A stretch of DNA of 64,000 nt, from positions 310,001 to 374,000 of the forward strand of contig OZ252290.1 in the NCBI GenBank assembly GCA_965250105.1. The letters are read 5' to 3'. Below, piece after piece: positions 54,369-63,092 of this stretch. Under the pieces are notes generated by a model. That model ran no database searches. It was not told the origin of the DNA and saw nothing but the letters and a program-made list of their open reading frames with translations. The position numbers and the translations under genes were made by a program. Source of the DNA: JBCBSK01 sp965250105. GTDB lineage: Bacteria; Pseudomonadota; Alphaproteobacteria; Rhizobiales; Tepidamorphaceae. Each line of letters opens with the position of its first letter. The stretch's first letter is position 1.

Positions 54369-55748
54369 ATGGACATGCTGCCCAACTCACCCGAAGCGCG
54401 GGACGTCGAATACCATCTCCACCCCTACACCAATGCCCGCCGGCATCAGGAAAACGGTCCGCTGGTGGTCGAACGGGGCGATGGCGTCTTCGTCGAGGAC
54501 AATAGCGGCAAGCGCTATGTCGAGGCGATGGCGGGGCTGTGGAGCGTGGCGGTCGGCTTTTCCGAACCGCGCCTCATCGCCGCCGCGACGCGGCAGATGG
54601 AGGCCCTGCCCTATTATCACAGCTTCACCCACAAATCGCACGGGCCGGTGATCGATCTCGCCGAGAAGCTCATCCAGATGACGCCGGTGCCGATGAGCAA
54701 GGTGTTCTTCACCAATTCCGGCTCGGAAGCCAATGACACGGTCATCAAGCTGTTGTGGTATCGCGCCAACGCGCTCGGCACGCCGGAACGCAAAAAGATC
54801 ATCAGCCGCAATCGCGGCTATCACGGCGTCACCATCGCTTCGGCGAGCCTGACCGGCCTGCCCTATAACCACAAATCCTTCGACCTGCCGCTGCCCGGCT
54901 TCCTGCACGTCACCTGCCCGCATTTCTATCGCGAGGCCCTGCCCGACGAGAGCGAGGAAGCCTTCGCAACCCGGCTGGCCGAGGAACTCGACGCCACCAT
55001 CCAGCGTGAGGGCGCCGACACGATCACCGCCTTCATCGGCGAACCGCTGATGGGCGCCGGCGGGGTGGTGGTGCCGCCCGCCACCTATTGGGAAAAGATC
55101 CAGGCCGTTCTCAAGAAGCACGATATCCTGTTGATCGCCGACGAGGTGATCTGCGGCTTCGGGCGCACCGGCCGCATGTTCGGCAGCGAGACCTTCGGCA
55201 TCGAGCCCGACATCATGGTGGTCTCCAAACAGCTGTCCTCGTCCTATATGCCGATCGCCGCTGTCATCGTGAACGACACCGTCTTCGACCCGATCGCCGA
55301 TGAGAGCAGCCGCATTGGCGTGCTCGGCCACGGCTTCACCGGGAGCGGCCATCCGGTCGCCGCCGCCGTGTCGCTGGAAAACCTCAAGATCATCGAGGAA
55401 CGCGATCTCGTCGCCCGAGCCCAGGAAATGGGCGATTACATGCACAAGCGGCTGGCCGGGCTGAAGGATTTGCCGCTCGTCGGCGAGGTGCGCGGCAAGG
55501 GGCTGATCGGCGCGGTCGAACTCGTTGCCGACAAGACGACGAAGGCGCCGCTGAACGACACGCCCGGCGCGCTCGGCGCGCAGGTCAACGGGCTGTTGCA
55601 GGAAAACGGCGTTATCTCCCGCGCGATGACCGATTCGCTGGCGCTGTGCCCGCCGCTGATCATCAAGGAAGACGAGATCGACATCATCGTCGACGCGATC
55701 GCCAGCTCGATCACCACGGCAAGCGCGGAAATCGGCGTCGCCGCCTGA
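54369..55748 (+). CDS. class III aminotransferase (omega-amino acid/polyamine:pyruvate type)
   Basis: A 459-residue PLP enzyme. PLP-related segments are FTNSGSEANDTVIKL, RGYHGVTIASASLTGLP, the aspartate in ADEVICGFGRTG, and the lysine in VVSKQLSSSYMPI. It resembles beta-alanine/omega-amino acid:pyruvate or putrescine/spermidine aminotransferases. GGAAAGGACAGAGGG precedes the ATG at 54369. The aminotransferase and preceding DAO-type oxidoreductase suggest catabolism of a primary amine or omega-amino acid. The spacer to the oxidoreductase is 154 bases, so separate promoters are possible. Confidence 0.87.
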   Translation: MDMLPNSPEARDVEYHLHPYTNARRHQENGPLVVERGDGVFVEDNSGKRYVEAMAGLWSVAVGFSEPRLIAAATRQMEALPYYHSFTHKSHGPVIDLAEKLIQMTPVPMSKVFFTNSGSEANDTVIKLLWYRANALGTPERKKIISRNRGYHGVTIASASLTGLPYNHKSFDLPLPGFLHVTCPHFYREALPDESEEAFATRLAEELDATIQREGADTITAFIGEPLMGAGGVVVPPATYWEKIQAVLKKHDILLIADEVICGFGRTGRMFGSETFGIEPDIMVVSKQLSSSYMPIAAVIVNDTVFDPIADESSRIGVLGHGFTGSGHPVAAAVSLENLKIIEERDLVARAQEMGDYMHKRLAGLKDLPLVGEVRGKGLIGAVELVADKTTKAPLNDTPGALGAQVNGLLQENGVISRAMTDSLALCPPLIIKEDEIDIIVDAIASSITTASAEIGVAA

Positions 55749-55775
55749 TCGGCGGCGCCGCTAGACGCCCCCGTG

Positions 55776-55800
55776 GCGGCCGCCCGGAAACGGCGGCCGC
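55776..55800. terminator. GC-rich hairpin between convergent genes
   Basis: Arms GCGGCCGCC and GGCGGCCGC form 9 perfect pairs around a 7-base loop, in the spacer between the aminotransferase gene and the convergent NAD(P)H-quinone reductase gene. No T-run; a bidirectional stop is possible. Confidence 0.4.
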
Positions 55801-55816
55801 GCGGGCACGACACGGC

Positions 55817-56569
55817 TCAGCCCCTGGCCGTCTGACCGATGGTGCGCCCGTCGATCCCCGGCCTGAAGGTCCAGCCGGTCTCCTGATCGAAGTCGTCGAG
55901 CCCGTGGAAGTCGAGCGGCTCGGCCCGATCCAAATCGCGCAGATAGCTTTCCCAGCGGTCGAGGATCGCCGCCCGCTCCTCATCGCTCGCGCGCGCCGGG
56001 CTCTCGGCCTGGAAATGCGGCAGCACGTCATAGCCGACGAAGTTCAGAATGCCGTTCTGCAGCGGCCACAGGACGACGTCCATGCGCCCATAGAGCCCCG
56101 TCGGACCGTAGGTTTCGGCCTTGCCGCCGGTGGTGAAGGCAAGAAGCGCGCGGCGACCCTTGAACAGGCCGTTCGAGAACATGCCGACCCCGGCGCCATA
56201 GATGACGCCCGCCGCGAAGACGCGGTCGACCCAGCCCTTCAGGATCGCCGGAAACGAGAACCACCAGACCGGGAATTGCAGGATCAGGAGATCGGCGCGC
56301 TTCAGCTTGTCGATCTCGGCCTGGACATCGGCGGCGAAACCGTTCTCGCGGCCGGCCGCATGGGTCTGTTCGGCGGCATATTTCAGAAATTCCGGATTGG
56401 CGGGCGCGGTGAAATCACCGTAACCGGCCGCCGGGTTGAACCCCATGGCATAGAGATCGGAGATCTCGACGGTCCAGCCCATGTCGGCGAGCGTTTTGGC
56501 GGCCCGATCCTTCATGGCGGCGTTGAAGGATTTCGGCTCGGGATGGGCGTAGACGATCAGTGCATGCAT
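55817..56569 (-). CDS. NAD(P)H:quinone oxidoreductase-like flavodoxin-fold protein
   Basis: A 250-residue flavodoxin-2-fold protein of the NQO1/MdaB class. ALIVYAHPEPKSFNAAMKD supplies the FMN/FAD phosphate loop; QFPVWWFSFPAILKGWVDRVFAAGVIYG is the strongly conserved substrate/flavin segment. It reduces quinones with two electrons and may protect against redox cycling. AGGACC precedes the ATG. It is monocistronic and convergent with the aminotransferase gene. A nitroreductase-like role on another substrate is possible. Confidence 0.83.
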   Translation of the reverse strand: MHALIVYAHPEPKSFNAAMKDRAAKTLADMGWTVEISDLYAMGFNPAAGYGDFTAPANPEFLKYAAEQTHAAGRENGFAADVQAEIDKLKRADLLILQFPVWWFSFPAILKGWVDRVFAAGVIYGAGVGMFSNGLFKGRRALLAFTTGGKAETYGPTGLYGRMDVVLWPLQNGILNFVGYDVLPHFQAESPARASDEERAAILDRWESYLRDLDRAEPLDFHGLDDFDQETGWTFRPGIDGRTIGQTARG

Positions 56570-56598
56570 GGTCGGGTCCTGAGGTTGGGGCGCTTTCG

Positions 56599-56621
56599 GC
56601 GAAAACGGGAACCGGTTTCGC
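56599..56621. repeat. dispersed intergenic repeat, copy B
   Basis: A 23-base segment with the core GGGAACCGGTTTCGC, lying inside a longer imperfect hairpin bounded by GCGCTTT (56590) and AAAGCGC (56642). It sits between the PrpD-family gene and the quinone reductase gene. It matches the reverse complement of the copy at 12825 at 20 of 23 positions. Confidence 0.5.
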
Positions 56622-56701
56622 GGTCGAAGGGGCGATGTCCCAAAGCGCGCGGAAAACAGACTTGGAGATCCTCAACCGGTTCGGATCTTGCGAAATAGGT
56701 T

Positions 56702-58183
56702 CTACGCCGTGTGGGCGGATGGCGTCGGGCTGGGTCGGGCAGCGGGTGTCGCGGGCTCGGTGCCGAGCCCGGTCGCGCGCATCGCGGACAGGGTCGTCAT
56801 CAGCGGGGTCAGCGTCGGCGCGCCGTCCAGCCGCATCAGCGCGTCGAACACGCGTTCGGCCGCCGCCTGCTGGCCATCGGGCAGCACCGCATCGCAGCAA
56901 TCGTGGAATTTCGTCTCGAAGGCCGCCGGCGACAACGCCTGGCCCGGCACGCCGCGCCACGCACCGACGGCGCTCCGCGCCTGCCGGCCGTTCTTCAGCC
57001 GCACCGTGACGATGTCCGGATCGTCGGGATCGAGATTGAGCCGGGCATCGCGCGGCAGGCGTTCCGACACCGAGATGCGGCCTGATAGCGCCAGCACGTC
57101 GTCGCGCTCCAGCCCATCGACCAGAACGTCGCGCACCCGGTTGCCGCCGGTCAGAAGCGCCAGCGCCACGCAGAAGGCCGGGCTGAACAGCGCCTCGCGG
57201 CGATTGCACGGCACCCGATAGGGCAGGACGGCGAGATAGAAATCGGGCAGCGACACCGTCACGCTGTCGATTTCGTCGGCGGCGCCGAGGCCGAGCCGGT
57301 CGTGCAGGTCGACGGCGGCATCGATGGCGCGATGGATATAGCCGCAGGACGGGTAGAGCTTGGCGCCGAGGCCGAACTCCTCGATCGCCCAGGGCGCGCC
57401 GAGCCCGGCCAACGCACGGTCGAAATCGGCCATGCCGTCCGGCACCAGAAGCGTCGCGAAGCTGACCGGCCCGTCGAGCGTGTCCAAATTGGCCGTCGCG
57501 CCCGCCTGGCCGAGACCGGCGGCGACGATGCCGGTCTTCGCCGACAGGCCGGCATGAAGCGGCTTGGCCATGGTGCCGAACTGGCTGACATAGCCCGAGC
57601 CCATCGACGTCGTCAGCGACAGCGCCGCCGCCGTTCCGTCCGCGCCGACCCCCATCAGCCGGCAGATGGCAGCCGTCGCGCCGAGGCTGTCGAGCGTGCT
57701 CGTCGTGTGCCAGCCAAGCTTGTAATGCCCCATATTGACCGCTTCGCCGAGCCGGAAGATCACCTCGAGCCCGATCAGATAGGCGTCGAGCAGCGCCGCA
57801 CCCGACACCTGCTCCTTTTGGGACGCGGCCGCCAGAAGCGCGGGCACCAGAACCGCGCTCGGATGGTCGTTGGCGACGAGTGTATAGTCGTCGAGATCGT
57901 AGGCATGTGCCGCCGTCGCATTGGCCATCGCCGCCCAGGGCGCGGGCAGCGTGGCGCCGGTGCCGAATACCGGCGCGCGCCCCGTGCCCCAGGGCGCGGC
58001 GGTCGCGGCCACGACGCCCGCGTCATCCGATCGCGCGCCCAACAGGATACAGCCCATGGTGTCGGCGAATGCCAGTTTCGCCCGGTCGATGGCCGTCGCG
58101 GGATGCCGGTCGCGCGGCACCGTCGCGATGAAGGTCGCCAGCGTCTCAATCGCCGAAGCGCGCATCATGTTTCCCTTCGTCAT
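56702..58183 (-). CDS. MmgE/PrpD family protein (2-methylcitrate dehydratase-like)
   Basis: A 493-residue MmgE/PrpD family protein. Hallmarks are HAYDLDDYTLVANDHPSAV, the GWHTTSTLDSLGATAAICRL segment, and KPLHAGLSAKTGIVA. Family members dehydrate 2-methylcitrate or act on iminodisuccinate, cis-aconitate and similar substrates. The ATG at 58183 overlaps the stop of the upstream flavoenzyme gene (ATGA), so it is part of the quaternary-amine operon and the last gene in it. A downstream start (MMRAS) is also possible. A role in a demethylation operon is unexpected. Confidence 0.83.
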   Translation of the reverse strand: MTKGNMMRASAIETLATFIATVPRDRHPATAIDRAKLAFADTMGCILLGARSDDAGVVAATAAPWGTGRAPVFGTGATLPAPWAAMANATAAHAYDLDDYTLVANDHPSAVLVPALLAAASQKEQVSGAALLDAYLIGLEVIFRLGEAVNMGHYKLGWHTTSTLDSLGATAAICRLMGVGADGTAAALSLTTSMGSGYVSQFGTMAKPLHAGLSAKTGIVAAGLGQAGATANLDTLDGPVSFATLLVPDGMADFDRALAGLGAPWAIEEFGLGAKLYPSCGYIHRAIDAAVDLHDRLGLGAADEIDSVTVSLPDFYLAVLPYRVPCNRREALFSPAFCVALALLTGGNRVRDVLVDGLERDDVLALSGRISVSERLPRDARLNLDPDDPDIVTVRLKNGRQARSAVGAWRGVPGQALSPAAFETKFHDCCDAVLPDGQQAAAERVFDALMRLDGAPTLTPLMTTLSAMRATGLGTEPATPAARPSPTPSAHTA

Positions 58184-60219
58184 AGAACCCGGCACAGCCG
58201 GTTGGCATCGAGCATGGCGGCATGGATATCCCGCGAGGCCGCCGCATCGCCGAGCAGGAACAGGAGATAGTCGCCGTCCGGATTGGCGGTTCCGGGCTGC
58301 GGCCTGAGGCCGACCAGGGCCTCGACATCGGTCTCGCCGAGATTGCGCGCGCCTTGCTTCAACGCATGAAACGGCGCGTCGGCCGGCAGGGTTCCCTTGT
58401 CGACGACGATCTGTCCGGTCCCTATTTCCGTGCGCTCGCGGGTGAAGGTGTTCCACAGGACCGCGACCAGCGCATTGCCGTCGCGGCGCACGCCGAGCAA
58501 CGTGTGATCCGGCCTGAACGTCGTGCCCGCCGCGTGCAGATGACGCATATAGACCGGCAGGTTCTGGCCGCCGATCTCGCGGCCGGGATGCCGGTCTGGC
58601 GTCACGAAATCGATCCTGGCGCCCTGCTCTGCCAGCCAGTCGGCGGTGGCCATCGCGCCATGCCCACCCGCTTCGTCATAGATCAGAATGTCGTCGGCAG
58701 GCCGCACATCGCCAGACAGAAGGTCCCAGGTGGTGACGACTTGATCGTCGCCCCCCTCAGGCAGGGCGGTATCGGGCAGACCGCCGGTGGCGACCAGCAC
58801 GACGTCGTAGTCGCCGCCAAGGTCACCGACCTCCTCGACGAAATGGTTGCGGCGAATGTCGACACCGAGATGGTCGAGTTCGCCGGCCAGCCAGTCCACG
58901 ATGCCGATCATGTCCTTGCGCCAGCCGGCGCGCGCGGCCAGAACGACCTGCCCGCCAAGGCGGTCGCCGGCCTCGAACAGCGTCACGCGATGCCCGCGCA
59001 GCGCGGCGACGCGGGCCGCTTCGAGCCCGGCCGGGCCGCCGCCGACGATAGCGATCCCGCGCGGCGCCTCGGCGGGCGCGATGTCGTGCGGCAGATCGGT
59101 CTCCCGCCCGGTCGACACGTTATGCAGGCAGAGCGTTTCGCGCCCGGCATAGATCCGGTCGATGCAATAGCCCGCGCCGACGCAGGGCCGGATGCGGTCG
59201 TCCTCGCCTCGGTCGAGCTTGGCGACGATATGCGGATCGGCCATATGCGGCCGGGTCAACCCGGCCATGTCGACGAGGCCTTCGCCGATCGCCCAGTCCG
59301 CCGTCGCCGGATCGGACAACCTTGCCGCCTGGAACACCGGCAATCCACTCGCCTCGCGCACCCGGCGTGCCAGCTCGACATAGGGTGCCGAGCGAAACGC
59401 CATGCCGGGAAAGGTCTCGGCCAGCCCGTGCAGGGTGCCACCATAGGCGCCGTTGACATTGATGAAATCCATCATGCCCTGCCGGCCGACCAGGCGCGCC
59501 AACGCGATGCCTTCCTCGGCATCGAGCCCGCCTTCATTGGATTCATCGGCCGCGAACCGCACGCCGACGATGAAATCCTCGCCGACCCGAGCGCGAACCG
59601 CCTCCATGACCTCGACGAGGAACCGCGACCGGCCCGCGAGATCGCCGCCATAACCGTCGGTCCGGACATTCGACAGCGGCGACAGGAACTGGCCGAGAAG
59701 ATGGGTCGTCGCCAGGATCTCGCAGCCGTCGAGCCCGCCTTCCCGGCAGCGCCAGGCGGCATCGGCGAAGGCCCCCACCACGCGGGCGATGTCGCGGGTC
59801 GACATGGCGCGCGGCACCGAATGGTGCGCTGGATCGCGGATCACGCTCGGGCCGAGCGTCGGCAGCCAGTCGCCGGACGCCCAGCCGGTGCGCCGGCCCA
59901 TATGCGAGATCTGGCACATGATCCCGGCGCCCTGGGCGTGAACGCGGTCCGCGAAGCCCCGGAAGACGGGGATGATCGCATCGTCGCCGACATAGATCTG
60001 GCCGTAGATCGAGCCGGACTCGCGGCTGATATTCGACGACCCGCCGAACATGGTCAGCCCGATGCCGCCGCGCGCCTTCTCTTCGTGATAGGCCTGATAG
60101 CGCTCGCCTGGCACCCCGCCTTCCGCATAGCCCGGCGCGTGGGCCGTCGACAGAACCCGGTTGCGGAATGTCCGCCCGCGAATCGTGATCGGCGACAGGA
60201 GATGGCGGTAGCGTGTCAT
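58180..60219 (-). CDS. NADH:flavin oxidoreductase / TMADH-like N-demethylase candidate
   Basis: A 679-residue TMADH/dienoyl-CoA-reductase-class flavoprotein, paralogous to 21639. It has the FMN barrel (FRNRVLSTAHAPGYAEGGVPG; QISHMGRR), then the cysteine region C-VG-A-GY-C-x11-C, in which one Fe-S cysteine is alanine as in the paralogue. The C-terminal dinucleotide domain follows (AIVGGGPAGLEAARVAALRGH). The start at 60219 overlaps the stop of the upstream oxidase gene. In an operon with MttB and a DadA-like oxidase it likely carries out an oxidative demethylation step. Confidence 0.83.
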   Translation of the reverse strand: MTRYRHLLSPITIRGRTFRNRVLSTAHAPGYAEGGVPGERYQAYHEEKARGGIGLTMFGGSSNISRESGSIYGQIYVGDDAIIPVFRGFADRVHAQGAGIMCQISHMGRRTGWASGDWLPTLGPSVIRDPAHHSVPRAMSTRDIARVVGAFADAAWRCREGGLDGCEILATTHLLGQFLSPLSNVRTDGYGGDLAGRSRFLVEVMEAVRARVGEDFIVGVRFAADESNEGGLDAEEGIALARLVGRQGMMDFINVNGAYGGTLHGLAETFPGMAFRSAPYVELARRVREASGLPVFQAARLSDPATADWAIGEGLVDMAGLTRPHMADPHIVAKLDRGEDDRIRPCVGAGYCIDRIYAGRETLCLHNVSTGRETDLPHDIAPAEAPRGIAIVGGGPAGLEAARVAALRGHRVTLFEAGDRLGGQVVLAARAGWRKDMIGIVDWLAGELDHLGVDIRRNHFVEEVGDLGGDYDVVLVATGGLPDTALPEGGDDQVVTTWDLLSGDVRPADDILIYDEAGGHGAMATADWLAEQGARIDFVTPDRHPGREIGGQNLPVYMRHLHAAGTTFRPDHTLLGVRRDGNALVAVLWNTFTRERTEIGTGQIVVDKGTLPADAPFHALKQGARNLGETDVEALVGLRPQPGTANPDGDYLLFLLGDAAASRDIHAAMLDANRLCRVL

Positions 60220-61511
60220 CTGCCGCGCCCCCAGGCGTTCCACCCGTCGCGCAGCCGGAACGTCACGTCGGCGAAGGGCAGGAACCAGGCAAGGCCCGGA
60301 TGCCACCAGCGGGTCGGGAAGGCGGTGCGGGAAAAGGCGGTCTCACCGTCGGAATCGCCGATCATCTGCAACGCGGCCTTGTGCCCGAGATACGGCGCCA
60401 TGGCGTTGCCGCTTCCGGAATAGCCGATCGCGTGCCACACGCCGCCGAGTTGCCCGACATGCGGCAGGAAGGAGAAGGTGAAGCCGGTCCGGCCATGCCA
60501 GAAATGGCTCGGGCGGATCTCGCCGAGATCGGGAAAGATCTGGCGCAACAGACGCTTGAGTTCGGCGCAGGCGAACCAGCGCGGTGCCTCGAACATCGCC
60601 GCCCGGCCGCCGAAGACGATCCGCTCGCCATCCGGAGACGGGCGATAATAGCAATGCCGCTCACGGCTTTCGGCGACCATCCGGCTTTTCGGCATCAGCC
60701 GCCGTACCGTCTCGCGGCCGAGCTTCTCGGTCGCCAGCATGAAGCTGGGAATGGGCACGATGCGCCGCGCCATGCCGGTCTGGCGCGCTGACGTATAGCC
60801 GTTCGTCGCCACCAGGATCTGGCCGGCGCGCAACGCCCCGCGCGGGGTTTCGACCCGGAACGCCCCGTTCTCGCGGCGATAGCCGATCACCGGCGTCGCG
60901 CCATGGACGATCGCGCCATTGCGCCGGGCCGCCTCGCACAGGCCGGCCACCCATTTCGCCGGGTTGAGCCCGGCATGGCGCGGATAGACAACGCCGCCCT
61001 CATAGATATCGGTCGCGACCTCCTCATGCTGGCGCGCCTTGGCGACGAGATGGGCTTCGAGCGGAATGAGCCGCTGCAAGCGCGCCAGCGCCCTGCCCTC
61101 GACGTCATATTCGCGCGCATGCCACAGGCCACGGAACCGGCCGACCTCGTGATAGTCGCAGTCGATCCCCTCGTCCCGCATGACCTCGCGGGCGAACAGG
61201 GCCGAGGTCAGATGTGCCTCGCGCAACAGCCCGAGCGCGGTGTCGACGCCATAGAGCACTTCCATCTGGTCGATCGACAGCCGGTGGCCGCCGCCGATCA
61301 TCCCACCATTGCGGCTGCTCGCGCCATGGCCGGGCGCGTCGCGGTCGAGCACCAGAACCGCCTTGCCGGCACGCGCCAGGGTGCGCGCCGCGGACAGCCC
61401 GGTGAGCCCCGCGCCGATGACGACGACATCGGCCTCGTTGGGCAAGGCGCGTTGCGCGGGCGCAGCGGGCGCGCCGGCATCATCCCACCAGAACGGGTCA
61501 GATTTCGGCAT
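60216..61511 (-). CDS. FAD-dependent amine oxidoreductase (DAO family)
   Basis: A 431-residue DadA/PuuB-type flavoprotein. The FAD motif DVVVIGAGLTGLSAARTLARAGKAVLVLD lies near residue 28, with HGASSRNGGMIGGG close by; the C-terminal segment IGYSGSGNAMAPYLGHKAALQMIG completes the FAD site. Relatives oxidise sarcosine, dimethylglycine, gamma-glutamylputrescine or D-amino acids. Its start overlaps the MttB stop by 14 bases and its stop overlaps the next gene, so translation is coupled. In this operon it may oxidise a secondary or tertiary N-methylamine. Confidence 0.85.
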   Translation of the reverse strand: MPKSDPFWWDDAGAPAAPAQRALPNEADVVVIGAGLTGLSAARTLARAGKAVLVLDRDAPGHGASSRNGGMIGGGHRLSIDQMEVLYGVDTALGLLREAHLTSALFAREVMRDEGIDCDYHEVGRFRGLWHAREYDVEGRALARLQRLIPLEAHLVAKARQHEEVATDIYEGGVVYPRHAGLNPAKWVAGLCEAARRNGAIVHGATPVIGYRRENGAFRVETPRGALRAGQILVATNGYTSARQTGMARRIVPIPSFMLATEKLGRETVRRLMPKSRMVAESRERHCYYRPSPDGERIVFGGRAAMFEAPRWFACAELKRLLRQIFPDLGEIRPSHFWHGRTGFTFSFLPHVGQLGGVWHAIGYSGSGNAMAPYLGHKAALQMIGDSDGETAFSRTAFPTRWWHPGLAWFLPFADVTFRLRDGWNAWGRGR

Positions 61512-63015
61512 CGCCGATCTCTCGGCTGCGCCGCTCGACGAACGCGCTCAAGGCCTCGACGCGCGCCGGGTCGATGGGCGGCGGCTCATAGGCGTCGAGC
61601 ATCTGTTTCCATTTGCGGTTGGCCCGCGCGGCCGTGTCGAGGCCGCCATCGTCCTTCCAGAAACTATAGGGCCGCCAGTCGGAGAGCAGCGGGGTGTGGA
61701 AGGCGGTCTCGTAGCGCGGCATGGTGTGGGCCGAACCGAGGAAATGGCCGCCGGGCCCGACCTCGGCGATCGCCGCCATGGCTTCTTCCGCATCGCTCAG
61801 GTCGATATGGCCACGCAGCGCGCCGACCATGCCGATCATCGCGGCATCGAGGATGGTCTTTTCATAGCTCGTGGTCAGCCCGGCCTCCATCCAGCCATGG
61901 GCATGATAGACCACATGCGCGCCGCACAATATGGCGGCCCAGAGCGACATCATCGTCTCATAGGCCGCCTGCGCGTCAGGCGCATTGGAGGTCGAGCCCA
62001 GGACCAGCCGCTGCGGCAGGCCGTAGCGGCGCGCCATCTGGCCGTTGGACAATGTGCCGGTGACGGTTTCCGGCATGCCCATGGCCGGCGCGCCGGACTT
62101 CATGTCGATCGGCGTCGTCAGCACCCCGTAGAAGCAGGGCGCGCCAGGCTTGACCATCTGCAGGAAGGCAATGATCCCGATCGCCTCGGCATTGCACTGG
62201 ATCAGGCTGCCCGACAGCGTGATCGGCGACATGGCGCCGGCGAAGGCGACCGGCGAGACGATATTGGCCTGCCCGTTCAGCGCCATTTCCATCGCGCCCT
62301 CGATCAGCGGCGCATCCATGACGAGCGGCGAATTGACGTTGATGCTGGCCTGAAGCCGCGGCTCGGCGGTGATCGCGTCACGGTCCACGCCTTCGGCGAT
62401 CGCGACCAGATCGAGGCTGTCGCGTACCCGCGTGCGGCCGATCGCATAGACCCGCCATGCCTTGTCGGCCAGGGTCGACCAGGCGAAACCGCTCGTCAGA
62501 TGGCGGGTATTGACCGGCGTGTCGATCGGCTCCACCGGATGGCCCGACATGAAGGCACAGGTGCCGAGCATCTGGTTCAGCCGAACCAGGTTCTCGAAAT
62601 CGACCTGGGTGCCCGGCCGGTGGCCCCGATCGGCATCCATGACGTTCGGCGCGCTGGCCGCCGAGCCGAAATGGATGAAATCGCCGCCGATATCGAGATC
62701 GTTGTCGGGGTTGCGCGCCTTGATGGTGAAGCGGGTCGGCGCGAGCGACAGGAAATGGTCGACGACCTCGGCGGGCATGCGCGCCATGCCGGTTTCCCGG
62801 TCGACCGAGCAGCCATGCGCTTCGAGGATCGGCCAGGTATCGGGCGACTGGAACTGCAGCCCGATCTCGGCCAGCATCTTCAGCGACAGACGGTGCACCC
62901 GCTCCTCTTCATCGGCCGACAAGACGTCGATCGGCCGATAGGGCCGCTTGATCGGGGTGAAGGGCGTGCTCTCGACCACACGGGCCTTGCCGCGCCGGGC
63001 GCGCCTCGACGACAT
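61498..63015 (-). CDS. trimethylamine methyltransferase (MttB) family protein, non-pyrrolysine type
   Basis: A 505-residue MttB-superfamily protein (COG5598 type). Supporting segments are the N-terminal LSLKMLAEIGLQFQSPDTWPIL, FGSAASAPNVMDADRG, TPVNTRHLTSGF and the GGxx-rich barrel end with MARYGL-like QMARRYGLPQRLVLGSTSNAPDAQ. There is no in-frame TAG, so pyrrolysine is absent, as in MtgB/MtpB/MtcB, which demethylate glycine betaine, proline betaine or carnitine onto a corrinoid protein. No corrinoid protein gene is in the window. First full gene of the operon, 77 bases after the solute-binding protein. Confidence 0.87.
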   Translation of the reverse strand: MSSRRARRGKARVVESTPFTPIKRPYRPIDVLSADEEERVHRLSLKMLAEIGLQFQSPDTWPILEAHGCSVDRETGMARMPAEVVDHFLSLAPTRFTIKARNPDNDLDIGGDFIHFGSAASAPNVMDADRGHRPGTQVDFENLVRLNQMLGTCAFMSGHPVEPIDTPVNTRHLTSGFAWSTLADKAWRVYAIGRTRVRDSLDLVAIAEGVDRDAITAEPRLQASINVNSPLVMDAPLIEGAMEMALNGQANIVSPVAFAGAMSPITLSGSLIQCNAEAIGIIAFLQMVKPGAPCFYGVLTTPIDMKSGAPAMGMPETVTGTLSNGQMARRYGLPQRLVLGSTSNAPDAQAAYETMMSLWAAILCGAHVVYHAHGWMEAGLTTSYEKTILDAAMIGMVGALRGHIDLSDAEEAMAAIAEVGPGGHFLGSAHTMPRYETAFHTPLLSDWRPYSFWKDDGGLDTAARANRKWKQMLDAYEPPPIDPARVEALSAFVERRSREIGDAEI

Positions 63016-63092
63016 GCTGGTTCAGCCTCCGGAAAGTGTTTTCGACAGATCCGTGGCGACCGGGCCGCCACGGATGGAAGGAATGTGACGGG

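Noticed and set aside
61498..63015. Pyrrolysine-type MttB
   Set aside because: No in-frame TAG in the gene and no pylT-like sequence in the window, so the non-pyrrolysine form is the supported call.
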